Assembly (NCBI GenBank): GCA_036925085.1
Contig: JAUPFP010000043.1
Location: 508,632-572,631, forward strand
Direction: 5' to 3'
DNA from: Brachycybe producta
Lineage: Eukaryota > Arthropoda > Diplopoda > Playtdesmida > Andrognathidae
Length of the DNA: 64,000 nucleotides
Shown here: in pieces, positions 51,501-56,941 of the stretch
Layout: each line of letters begins with the position of its first letter
Numbering within the stretch: position 1 is the stretch's first letter
Translations under genes and position numbers: made by a program
Notes under the pieces: model-generated
The model's database searches: none
Told to the model about the DNA's origin: nothing
Seen by the model: only the letters and a program-made list of their open reading frames with translations

Positions 51501-51854
51501 TGTTGCTTTTTATTTTATTAATTTTGATTTAATTTTAATTTGGTTTTGTTTTTGTTTATTTGATTTAATAAACTTTTTATTTTAAAAATTGTTTTTTTTT
51601 TGTTCTTTAAATTTAAATAAAATATATGACTGTGAAGTGAATTAATTTATTTCTAAAGAGGGTACGGAGAGTCTGGCCTCGAAGAGGACGACGCTCGTAA
51701 AGGACCGAAAGTGACTATCCGAGAAACGGCCGAAGACGACAGTTACGTGAACAAACTCACGAACGTCACTCAGAATGTCGTCGGAAGAGTGGGAACCATG
51801 TTCGGACGCGGATTGGGAGGATTCTCTAGTAAAATATCTGGAGGGTGGTTCTAG
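8276..51854 (+). CDS. CADPS: Calcium-dependent activator protein for secretion (CAPS/CADPS, UNC-31 family), 3' 25 exons
   Basis: CAPS is a peripheral membrane protein that binds PIP2 and SNAREs and primes dense-core vesicles for calcium-triggered exocytosis. Exons: 8276-8356, 20308-20477, 21166-21259, 30404-30525, 30962-31073, 32517-32656, 34322-34497, 34593-34781, 38073-38209, 39208-39395, 40257-40358, 41273-41336, 41790-41913, 42717-42829, 47549-47705, 47770-47911, 48486-48641, 48718-48835, 48910-48945, 49029-49103, 49183-49266, 49826-49951, 50996-51100, 51299-51441, 51659-51854. All have AG/GT borders and phases agree throughout (3150 nt, 1049 residues plus stop). Window residues about 1-60 are the conserved pre-C2 region ([30 protein letters not shown]). 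C2 is about 107-238, PH about 239-350 ([22 protein letters not shown]), followed by the MUN/DUF1041 region ([89 protein letters not shown]). The N-terminal exons are not in the window. The first exon boundary is certain only as an acceptor. No gene but CAPS has this domain order. Confidence 0.96.
8894..9054. mobile_element. Short TIR element (gtgcccagcattaga ends)
   Basis: The inverted arms gtgcccagcattagaattt and aaatctaatgctgggcac surround a core with ccgcccttttatgacgtc and its partial inverse. It lies in CADPS intron 2, 540 bp after the exon at 8276. Confidence 0.7.
9463..9975. mobile_element. Foldback element related to family B, long variant
   Basis: The ends ctaaggtggct and agccaccttaag are inverted. 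The interior has the family B landmarks aaaactagaatgg and aaaaagtttattttgaaaga as an inverted pair around gtttgaaaatgcccc. A very similar variant is at 49293-49790. Confidence 0.7.
11143..11258. mobile_element. 116-bp foldback element (ggctccgccc type)
   Basis: The arms aattagaaatcgggacaaac and gtttgtcctgatttctaatt are inverted repeats. They are followed inward by ttggctccgccctttttt and its inverse, with a short loop. The core recurs in the 61311 element. Confidence 0.75.
11550..11995. mobile_element. Second, 3'-truncated copy of the 5905-6661 hAT-type element
   Basis: It starts with tagtgtttccattactgg and repeats the accggtaa-rich subterminal block and then the interior (cacatagattatgcgtagaa, accaagagtttttt). 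It loses similarity after the gaatttgcatcgag segment. It carries only one arm of the palindrome seen in the first copy. Confidence 0.75.
12249..12758. mobile_element. Foldback element with a 66-bp minisatellite in one arm
   Basis: The ends atacggagccctgtaaa and tttacagggctccgtat are perfect inverted repeats, flanked by the 4-bp duplication agaa (12245-12248 and 12759-12762). Inside the left arm a 66-bp unit, built of ctcgacatttcgacttt and ctcgacatgtcgacttt blocks, is repeated about three times (12296-12505). The right arm has one such unit. A second inverted repeat (cgaataa, atgccatgttg, ccatact) occupies 12515-12665. The open frames on both strands here (including 12211-12498 minus and 12272-12646 plus) are products of the tandem repeat. 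Confidence 0.85.
13028..13066. repeat. (CT)n microsatellite
   Basis: A CT dinucleotide run in CADPS intron 2. Confidence 0.95.
13344..13410. repeat. (AT)n microsatellite
   Basis: An AT dinucleotide run in CADPS intron 2. Confidence 0.95.
14735..15055. mobile_element. Family C MITE, reverse orientation
   Basis: It shares, as reverse complement, the blocks of the 7530 copy: atttaaatgcatttaaat, tctacagagccctgtgaagg, tgtccttaactggattccgt, tttaactcatgtgtgtgtac and aaggtatta. It lies in CADPS intron 2. Confidence 0.75.
15285..15314. repeat. (CA)n microsatellite
   Basis: A CA dinucleotide run in CADPS intron 2. Confidence 0.95.
15885..16180. mobile_element. Foldback MITE, family A
   Basis: It runs from ctcggattttgatgcaata through gtttctcaatatgtggccca to ccacaaattgagaaacattc and atcaaaacctgagttc, with a central pair gaggctagaactctagttg / ccagacatctagcctc. 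It lies in CADPS intron 2. Confidence 0.8.
16718..16815 (+). mobile_element. LINE 3' UTR fragment
   Basis: The sequence tcatgctgcaattagacttt followed by tgtccctccgccacaggcct and tgcagagtaattattcg parallels the 3' end of the LINE at 34130-34213. Confidence 0.7.
17628..17775 (-). mobile_element. LINE 3' UTR fragment, reverse orientation
   Basis: From tttgaatttgaaaaattact through ggcctatggcagagggacaa to ttgatataaacccaattttt this is the reverse complement of 34080-34205, with few differences. Confidence 0.8.
17920..17947. repeat. (CCT)n microsatellite
   Basis: A trinucleotide run cctcctcct in CADPS intron 2. Confidence 0.95.
18660..18895 (-). repeat. Dispersed, diverged relative of the array repeat (reverse orientation)
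   Basis: The segments gcattttcagggcattcc and ctgtactttcttaaagctttttt resemble the reverse complement of the array unit (the tgcctcaggagc and gcttggaaaagtgcaaggatt portions). The match is weak. The same segments recur at 20020-20240, on the other side of the LTR-like block 19104-20010. Confidence 0.4.
19104..19630 (+). mobile_element. Possible solo or partial LTR
   Basis: This GC-richer block starts tgtgacaccc and ends tctccgaca, the TG...CA form of an LTR. It is followed by gtgggaataaccgagagagg and a leader-like, stop-rich stretch to about 20010 with an ATG at 19937. No second copy is in the window and no target duplication is evident. A CADPS exon starts only 300 bp downstream of the leader stretch. 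Low confidence. Confidence 0.35.
20020..20240 (-). repeat. Dispersed, diverged relative of the array repeat (reverse orientation)
   Basis: It contains tactttcttaaaggtttttt, gcattttcagggcattccat and several attttagaaat stretches that parallel 18660-18895. It lies immediately upstream of the CADPS exon at 20308. Confidence 0.4.
21293..27790 (+). repeat. Intronic tandem array of a 170-180 bp repeat with higher-order structure
   Basis: About 37 head-to-tail units fill 6.5 kb of the CADPS intron 21260-30403. Each unit contains the landmarks ggccaaaagtcgaaaaatat, aaaagctctaaaaatgcctc, gcgctcaactggccccagaa and gtgcaaggattcaagaattt. Units come in variants that differ at the end: gactatgggtctagc, the palindromic agaccatagcctatggtct, or aatctatatggtctagc. 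Sequence at p recurs at p+3313 from about 21.95 kb to the array end, and a further block recurs at +1385. Because the unit has few stops, ORFs up to 280 codons appear in all three forward frames. These are repeat artefacts, since the region lies between two CADPS exons. The first, most diverged unit begins only about 35 bp after the 5' splice site at 21259. Confidence 0.96.
27791..30403. other. Rest of the CADPS intron after the array
   Basis: It is AT-rich, with a G run at 28225 and the 29872 TIR element. Short open frames (29151-29390, 29654-29866) have no domain or conservation that I recognise. I see nothing else. Confidence 0.6.
29872..30068. mobile_element. 197-bp TIR element with 6-bp target duplication
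   Basis: The ends caggacagactaattgtagg and acgattagtctgttcctg are inverted repeats, flanked by atttgt at 29866-29871 and 30069-30074. The interior repeats ggtcacttagtgacc-type palindromes four times. Confidence 0.8.
30571..30647. repeat. (AT)n microsatellite in a short CADPS intron
   Basis: An AT run followed by gata repeats (30648-30665), then GA-rich sequence (30750-30860). All of it lies in the intron 30526-30961. Confidence 0.95.
32203..32350. mobile_element. Foldback MITE, family D
   Basis: The ends tatatgttactatcaatctg and cagattgacagtaacatata are inverted. The inner arms are ctgcaaaattcaatacat / gttgaattttgcacattcac. It lies in the CADPS intron 31074-32516. Confidence 0.8.
33010..34213 (+). 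mobile_element. 5'-truncated non-LTR retrotransposon (CR1/jockey-like LINE)
   Basis: This insertion in the CADPS intron 32657-34321 contains the C-terminal half of a LINE reverse transcriptase followed by a 3' UTR. Its 3' end is short direct repeats, ttcaaattcaaattcaaaaa. The RT has the block [20 protein letters not shown], the catalytic FADDT, the [10 protein letters not shown] helix region, YKYLGVTI and the C-terminal [17 protein letters not shown] and VQRRAARFV segments. One frameshift near 33763 splits it; the second part ends with [10 protein letters not shown] at about 34025. The N-terminal RT and endonuclease are missing, the usual 5' truncation. The copy sits between two halves of a TIR element (see 32985). 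Confidence 0.92.
33026..34025 (+). pseudogene. LINE reverse transcriptase, 3' half, one frameshift
   Basis: The frame from 33026 covers RT fingers/palm to thumb with FADDT intact and runs to 33826. Homology leaves this frame near 33763 and continues in the next frame ([18 protein letters not shown], then the tail to 34025). It is a dead copy: no start region, no endonuclease and one frame break. Confidence 0.88.
34801..35660. mobile_element. Family B MITE interrupted by a Harbinger-type MITE
   Basis: Family B starts cttaaggtgttttttt and keeps gtgttttagaaactagaagg before the break. After it come attttcatgttcat, gactcaattttaagcagact and the decayed right arm. The insert is described separately at 34930-35389. 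Diverged gttgcaac-type sequence (35390-35500) lies between them. Confidence 0.65.
34930..35389. mobile_element. Harbinger/ISL2EU-type MITE with TTA target duplication
   Basis: The left end gggtaagcgcatactgaca and the right end gtcagtatgcgcttatagcc are inverted repeats. TTA precedes the left end and follows the right end, the PIF/Harbinger target signature. The interior is GC-richer than its surroundings (repeated agtcg/cgact motifs), carries no domain, and has only short open frames. Confidence 0.75.
36786..36990. mobile_element. Foldback MITE, family D, larger copy
   Basis: It runs from atgttagtgtcaatttgcga to ccgcagattgacagtaacat, with internal duplications of gcagatt motifs. It lies in the CADPS intron 34782-38072. 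Confidence 0.8.
36995..37395. repeat. Degenerate ACAC-rich minisatellite
   Basis: An irregular repeat of roughly 50 bp contains the phrases atgacactttgtagcataca and acacagcacacac. It abuts the family D MITE. Long open frames on both strands here are repeat artefacts. Confidence 0.8.
38400..38722. mobile_element. Foldback MITE, family A
   Basis: The inverted arms gtttctcaatttgtggccca and gggccacagattgagaaaca flank the central ggttagaggctagatatg segment. It ends aaaatccgagccctac. It lies in the CADPS intron 38210-39207. Confidence 0.8.
39518..39565. repeat. (TTA)n microsatellite
   Basis: A trinucleotide attatt run just after the CADPS exon 39208-39395. Poly-Tyr frames here are artefacts. Confidence 0.95.
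40433..40610. mobile_element. Foldback MITE, family A, internally deleted
   Basis: It begins gtagggctcagatttgtagg and keeps tcaagcaaatgtt and ggcccttggggcaca, but lacks the central part and the right terminal tccgagccc. It lies in the CADPS intron 40359-41272. Confidence 0.65.
41363..41755. mobile_element. Foldback MITE, family B, near-full copy
   Basis: Best copy of the most frequent family here. The left arm reads gaactcttgattattctgcc, tttagaaactagaag, atctttcaaaataaactttt; the right arm mirrors it with agtgattgagctacccttct, agtttctaaa and aataatcaagagtttgagag. About 390 bp, in the CADPS intron 41337-41789. The small central loop contains tctgctttaagtt. Confidence 0.85.
42036..42071 (+). 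CDS. CADPS: Candidate 36-nt cassette exon of CADPS
   Basis: This stretch lies between the CADPS exons at 41790-41913 and 42717-42829. It is bounded by a good acceptor (pyrimidine-rich tract, then cttag) and a weaker donor (ggtataat). It is exactly 36 nt, starts and ends in phase 1 like the junction it would interrupt, and has no stop. It would add a short Ser/Ala/Glu-rich insert ([10 protein letters not shown]) in the linker before the conserved SPSKKLED block, where vertebrate CAPS proteins also have extra linker residues. Whether it is optional or always spliced in cannot be told from DNA. Confidence 0.6.
42325..42570. mobile_element. Family B MITE fragment
   Basis: It contains aaaactagaaggttggctca, the inner arms aaaataagctttttatatca / aaaaagtttattttgaaata, and a decayed right arm. 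It lies in the CADPS intron 41914-42716. Confidence 0.65.
43618..43629 (+). CDS. CADPS: Candidate 12-nt microexon of CADPS
   Basis: Inside the 4.7-kb intron 42830-47548 the sequence acatttcgattg is flanked by a strong acceptor (tgtacag, with tactaact-type branch sequences 20-45 bases upstream) and a near-consensus donor (gtgagt). At 12 nt in phase 0 it would insert Thr-Phe-Arg-Leu between the conserved NEEHYAE and AFAWFSDL segments of the MUN region without changing frame. Neuronal genes of the exocytosis machinery often carry microexons of this kind. It is an inference from splice signals and frame; RNA would decide. Confidence 0.5.
43697..45440. mobile_element. Nested repeat cluster: family B MITE hosting a LINE tail and two family C MITEs
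   Basis: Family B outer arms are at 43697-43835 and about 45340-45435. Inside are an inverted LINE 3' end (43838-44390), a family B middle piece with attcaaaataaacttttcat (44580-44660), a forward family C element (44665-44978), and a reverse family C element (about 45010-45335). The two family C copies are head to head and separated by a family B fragment (cacttaagtgattgagcta). It lies in the CADPS intron 42830-47548. Confidence 0.75.
43838..44390 (-). mobile_element. 3' fragment of the LINE family, reverse orientation
   Basis: It begins tttgaataattactcag and carries the reverse complement of the 33-34 kb LINE 3' UTR and coding end, including gtcgaatcgccctaagtaca and gaatggtcacccttacc. Confidence 0.75.
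44390..47548. other. Right part of the CADPS intron before the exon at 47549
   Basis: Besides the nested cluster and the family A MITE at 46596, there is a worn family B relative at about 46930-47275 (ttctagtttctaacaaactt, gaccgacac-type middle) that begins with a LINE-tail-like piece (ttagtccaaaagcatctttg at 47022). The remainder (45450-46590) is AT-rich without structure. Confidence 0.55.
46596..46908. mobile_element. Foldback MITE, family A
   Basis: It runs from tagggctcggattctgatg to attccgagccctactc with the usual inner arms and the gttagagactagatgtctag centre. It lies in the large CADPS intron 42830-47548. Confidence 0.8.
47980..48215. mobile_element. Family B MITE fragment
   Basis: The inverted pair ttttaaaataaactttttac / gtaaaaagtttattttgaaa surrounds a loop with taagcagacgatg. 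It lies in the CADPS intron 47912-48485. Confidence 0.65.
49293..49790. mobile_element. Foldback element related to family B, long variant
   Basis: It begins acttaaggtggctga and ends ccaaccaccttaattaag, with interior tttcatggcaatatctg and ctagtttctaaaacacttta like the 9463 copy. It fills most of the CADPS intron 49267-49825. Confidence 0.7.
50035..50265. mobile_element. Family B MITE, left half
   Basis: It has ttagaaactagaatggtac, atttcaaaataaacttttta and tgattctcaccgactgagct. The outer right arm reappears at about 50737-50790 (gacagaataaccagagttcg, tttaaagccacct) after a copy of the array repeat. Confidence 0.65.
50430..50590 (-). repeat. Single copy of the array repeat in a late CADPS intron (reverse orientation)
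   Basis: The order of motifs (gtccttttttaagtatttcg, gacttctaggccccgttaag, ccctcctgatccc) follows the reverse complement of the array unit, where gacttctggggccagttgag is the matching landmark. The copy splits a foldback MITE whose halves are at 50035-50265 and about 50737-50790. Confidence 0.6.
51164..51230. repeat. Short inverted-repeat element beside a CADPS exon
   Basis: tacagtgtgatccaaaaa and ttttgaatcaccctgtag are inverted ends of a 67-bp unit in the intron 51101-51298. The ends resemble the tacagggtgt type at 32985. Confidence 0.5.
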
Positions 51855-52199
51855 AGATCTTATTATTATAAATATATTCAAATTGAAGCTAATTTGAGAA
51901 ATGCATTCGAATCTCGATTCGAGATATTATTTATCTATTCTATATTTATAACTTATGTTATCGTGGCTGCTGTGTTCATTTAGCTGGTAATAATAACCTC
52001 TATGAAGAAACACTTCATCGAAATACATTACTAATTGTTTACGAAGAAGCTTTCGAATAATTCTTAATTGAAACCTGGCCGTGATATCTCATTTGGCATT
52101 GCAGTTACTTTTTATACACACCACTTGTACCACCTTCTTGATAGGAACAGAAATTGTAGTATTCAGCTTGGTAGAAGCTACTTTTAAACGAAGAACTTG

Positions 52200-52440
52200 C
52201 ACAGTATAATTAAAGCTAGACGGGTAAATGAATGAAATATGGATATCTTCGTAATAATATCTTTTAAAATAAACCTTTTATGGCAGTTTTGAATATGATA
52301 AAAAAAATCAATTTAAAAAACGAAAAATATAAACATCGTCTTTTTCGAACTATAATAAAAAGTTTATTTTAAAAGATAGCATGATAATACTATTGTTGTA
52401 TTCCCTTGCTATTGTAGTTTCATATAACTTTGAACTACAT
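52200..52440. mobile_element. Family B MITE fragment in the CADPS 3' flank
   Basis: The inverted pair tcttttaaaataaacctttt / aaaaagtttattttaaaaga surrounds an AT-rich loop. It starts about 350 bp after the CADPS stop and may be transcribed in the 3' UTR. Confidence 0.6.
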
Positions 52441-52488
52441 GTACAAGTAAGTGAATAACTAAAATTCTATTATAATTAAGTATCGGTA

Positions 52489-52785
52489 CGGTAGTCTCTC
52501 GATTATCCGAGGTTCCATGTTATCCGAGCTATAAAAGCCGCCTATATTTATATAAAAAGCCTCTTCGTGAATTTGCAATTTAATTAAGTTGTTAGCTTTA
52601 ACTTTTTATGCTCTCCAATTTTCTTATTTATTTGATGGCTTGCTTTCTTATTTATGTAGTGAAAGAAAGCAATTGAAATACAACTTTATACATAGCAACA
52701 ATACTAACTTTTCCGTGTTAACCGAGTTTGACCATATCAGAGCAGTACTTGGTCCAAATTAGCTCGGATAATCGGGACTCTACTG
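52489..52785. mobile_element. Tigger/pogo-like MITE in the CADPS 3' flank
   Basis: The ends cggtagtctctcgattatcc and ggataatcgggactctactg are inverted repeats of the type seen in TcMar-Tigger elements. TA is present on both sides (52487-52488, 52786-52787). Inner motifs gttatccgagct / gttaaccgagtttg match too. Confidence 0.75.
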
Positions 52786-52933
52786 TAATTAATTAATAAC
52801 TGAAATCAGATAATTTGTTGATTTTTCTTTATCACTAAATGAACACTACAACTATGACACATAATTCTATCAATGGCAAAATAAGAAATCAAAGTGATGA
52901 ATTCTCTCTCCTTCTAGCCTCTATATTTCACAT

Positions 52934-52937
<4 letters not shown>

Positions 52938-52965
<28 letters not shown>
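52938..52965. repeat. (CT)n microsatellite
   Basis: A CT run in the CADPS 3' flank. Confidence 0.9.
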
Positions 52966-52969
<4 letters not shown>

Positions 52970-54679
52970 GAAAAAGAATATTAAAAATATATTTGAGATT
53001 TAAATAAATATTAAATAGTAATAACAAAAAAATTAATCTTTTAAAAATTATAATAATGCTAATTTAAAAAAAAACTCTTTATGTAAAATGTTTTTAAAAG
53101 AAGAACGTTGTTGCCAATGGTTACCAAATTTTAACACAAAAGAGTTGTTTGAATAGGCAAAGAAACATAATTATAATAATAATATTAAATTATTATTAGA
53201 GATAAGGGCCTATAATTAGCTTATATTCAATATAACGTTTTATGAAGCATATGTTAGTATTATAAATTTAATACTTTTAAGTTTTTATGTTCAAAAAGTT
53301 TTTTTTTTCTTGTCTGTCCAAAAATTCATTTGTTCTAATGTGTAATTATCATGGTTATATTTAATAAGATAAAAATTCATCTTAGTTTTGTTTCATTCTC
53401 ATTGATTATTTAAGGCTGAACATTATGATAAATTTGTTGCGATTGCGTAATCCATTCAATTCTTTATCATTATCTTATGGATTGTTATCGAAAAACGCCG
53501 CGTATAATCGCAATTGTCTTTATCATTGGTCAAGAAATATGCTTTGAAAAAGTTGCAAATGTTTTCATTGTTAATTCATAATACAGATTATTTTGTCTCT
53601 TAATTAGGCCCTATTAAAATATAAATATACAGTAGTAGTTTATTTGTTTCATTCAAATGCCGTAGACATTTTTAAAAACGCGGTTAAAAAAATTTAATTT
53701 TTTAAAATAACCTCGATCTCACTTTAAAAGTATTTAATTGTATTTATTAACAGTATTTTACTCTTTACCATAGCTACTATTTATGTAAATAGCTTTGTTT
53801 CGTTAATATTTTTTGTTTTGTTTTCTCATTGGATGATCTCGTTTCATTTGTTGGTTGTATTTTCTTTAAGTAACTTTAAAAAAAAACCACATAATTTCCA
53901 CTGTTATTCAGTGGTTCTAATAAATACTCAATACTATGCAGTTTAAATAATATTATTAAGTAAATAATATAAGGGCCGAAATATTTAAAAATAAAAATCT
54001 GTTGAATTAATTAATTGTTGCAGCAAAAATCTCTATTATTGGCTTAAAATAAATTTAAATTAAAAAAAAGATTGTGAAGAAATAAATTATGTTTAAAAAT
54101 TTTAAAAAACTTTCAGATAATAAATAATGTGTGTGTGTAAAAAAAGTGTATTTGTATTTAACATCGGTTTTACTAGCTAATTAGATAGGAAGAAACCATT
54201 GACTCCCCTCTTCGTTTATTAATAATTCATTTTTTCAAAAGTTTTAAATGTAGCGACACACGGAACAATCTCATATTGAGGGAGGTTACACAGCACTACT
54301 TATCGCGCTGAAAAATACATGTTTACGTCCTCCTACGCAGGCACCACTCCTAATGTATATGCGTTCTCCCATTAAAAGAAGAGTGAAGAATTTAGAGTGG
54401 AGCCTGGGTAGGAGGACATTTGTCATCGTATAGCCAGGTCGGAATAAAAAAAATCCATACAAACAAAGGTATAACACGGATCTTAGAGAAGAATCCATGA
54501 GCCTGAATCCCCACTCATAATGGCCAATTGTGGACCTGTTTGGACCCCCCAAGGTGCAGCATGTTTCGGAACCAATAGTGACAAATATTACATAATTTTG
54601 TACATGAAAACATAAATTTGAATTTTATTTGAATTTTATGAAACAATGCGCTACTGGCTGTTGTTTTTTTTTCTAGACT

Positions 54680-54890
54680 TCATTACTTGTAGGAAATTTA
54701 TGATACTTTTGATTCTTTCGGAGGTATTTTCTGGAGCACTTATAGTTTTTATAGATTTCTTCCAGTATTTTTATTTTAAAATATTCTTTAACTGTTGCAC
54801 TTTTTAAGCTTTTTGTGACTTCTGAAGCCAGTTAAGCCCCTCCCATAGCTTTTTCAGGGCATTTTACACACATTTTTAGCCATTTTCAGT
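54680..54890 (-). repeat. Single copy of the array repeat downstream of CADPS (reverse orientation)
   Basis: The stretch with tgttgcactttttaagcttt, gacttctgaagccagttaag and ccctcccatagctttttcag is a diverged reverse-complement copy of the 21.3-27.8 kb array unit. It shows that the array monomer is a genome-dispersed repeat. Confidence 0.65.
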
Positions 54891-55029
54891 GAGTTAGGAG
54901 CTGTATAAATTGGGCATCCTAGTTACAAACGTCGGTTACAACCTAACACTATGTTTCTTTGAAAGCAAACAGCTAGAGATGTGCCTTTGGCACCTACTTC
55001 AATTAGATGTATCTTTAGGAATTGCCACA

Positions 55030-55205
55030 ATTAGCTGTAGCTGTAGCACTTGCTAGTTAGTTGTAGCTTTAACACTTGCTACAGTTAGTTGTCGCTTTAA
55101 CACTTGCTACAGTTAATTGTCGCTTTAACACTTGCTACAGTTAGTTGTCGCTTTAACACTTGCTACAGTTAGACGTAGCTTCAGCACCTGCTACAGTTAG
55201 TTTAG
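55030..55205 (+). repeat. 32-bp minisatellite, about six copies
   Basis: The unit ttagttgtcgctttaacact + tgctacag is repeated head to tail, with the first and last copies diverged (ttagctgtagc). It lies in the intergenic region between CADPS and NAPE-PLD. Confidence 0.9.
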
Positions 55206-56941
55206 CTGTAGCAATCATAAGAAGACTACATGTACAGCTGCATTGACATAGAGCACACAACGATGTTACAAACATGGCGAACCTATACTCTTGACTATAT
55301 TCGAGAACCCTATCATCCACAACTATTATTATACCAACGTCGCTATTTATAGTGACTTTGACAAGAACATTACAGAAGTGTTGAACTGGAAAGCAGACCA
55401 GATTATAAAACGGTACTTTAAATAAGCAACGCTTAAAACATCACATATGACAAAACATTTAGTCTATGAAAAGTATTTAAGCTTTGCTTTATCTTAAGCA
55501 ACGTTTTTAAAATACACCCATGTTTGTGTTTTTGCTGCCAAACATTTGTTTCGAAAGGGATTTACAATGCAAATTTTTAGGTCAACATAACGTGTTTCAT
55601 GGTTAAATCCATCCAATGCCAGAATTCATAAAATTGTAAACAAAAAACACGATTTAATAAAACTCTAGTAAGTACTTGGTAACAGTAGTAGGTTCAATGA
55701 TAGTAGGAGAACACCAAAAAAAATAAACAAGTTTTGAATTGGCTCAGGTAACAACACATAATATCCTCTGCTAAAATGGCGCTTGGAACTATTACGGGTG
55801 AAAATTTATGTTATCGTCCCGCCCGATAATAGTATCACGATGCCAAAAAAAATATACCTCAAACTGAAAATTAGTTAAAAATCACAACCTCCTCCAAAGA
55901 AAAAGCTATAAACCAATTAAATTAAACACAATTAACAAACTCAGTTAATAAAACTGAAATACTGGTATTTTGTTTTTTTTTGAAGATCACGGAAAATATA
56001 TATTTTACGATCACAAAACTCAACACTTTTTTAAAAGTTTCAACCGATTAAAATTTTAAATATCAACAAAAAAACCAAGAACAAAAATAAACTTTGTCTA
56101 TTCTGACTAGACTCATTCAATCCATATTTAGCTAATACGTTAACTCATTGAATTACACGGATTTGTGCATGTACGGACTCGGCACGTCTCTCTATTCTAG
56201 TTAGGTAAAAGCGTTGCATTATGGGTAACGCGCATCCAGCACCATTCGACCTATTTTGTGCATTAGAAACCGATTAACCACGTCGAGGACTTACCGTAAT
56301 GTAATTAAATTACATTTCAAACATGTTGAAATGTTAACTATTTCGTTTACATGGGTTTCAGTATGTCCTTATTAAATTAAAAAAATGCCAATATATACAT
56401 ACTCGTGCAAGGATTTAGTTACTGTACAAATCGACATTCCGAAAAAGAAGGAATCATAACCAAACAAAAAACATAAATTATATAATAATTTACATCAAAT
56501 CAAATTCTCGGATGCAACAAACCGAGAAAAAAAAAACTAACGAAATTACCTCAGCGAAAAGAAATACCAATTGTGTAACTAATATCTTCAGAACCGAAAT
56601 ATTGTGTTAACACCGCAGCTGCCCTTTTTCTAAATTTGTATAAAGACGAGTCTCAAATTGTAAAGTATTCAAGATAAAGATATGGTCATTATCTATCGAA
56701 ACTGAAAAATCATTGCTACATAACGTAAAAAATCTCTAAGAAATATCACATTTTAACTTAGTAATATTTAGTGCAATTTTGAATCAAAATAAAAACGATT
56801 CCGTTAAAGAAGCGCCAATGACGCAGGCAAAAAAAAAATAGTAAAGCAACAAAAACAGTTGCTCTAAGAAATAATAACAATCGAGACAACATCTCGATCG
56901 AAAGCGAGAAAGAAAACCATAAAAATACAACCATCAAACCT

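Larger units (their letters stand above)
51855..56941. other. CADPS 3' flank / intergenic region to NAPE-PLD
   Basis: No coding gene is visible. The CADPS 3' UTR must start here, but its end cannot be fixed: several AATAAA-like signals exist, for example near 53003 and 53920. It contains the family B fragment 52200, the Tigger-like MITE 52489, a CT run, the array-repeat relative 54680 and the minisatellite 55030. I see no structure in the rest (53000-54280 and 55250-56900 are AT-rich). The open frame at 54286-54552 on the minus strand has no recognisable domain. Confidence 0.7.

Noticed and set aside
54286..54552. 88-codon minus-strand frame in the intergenic region
   Set aside because: No domain or coding signature is recognisable. 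It could be part of an unrecognised repeat.
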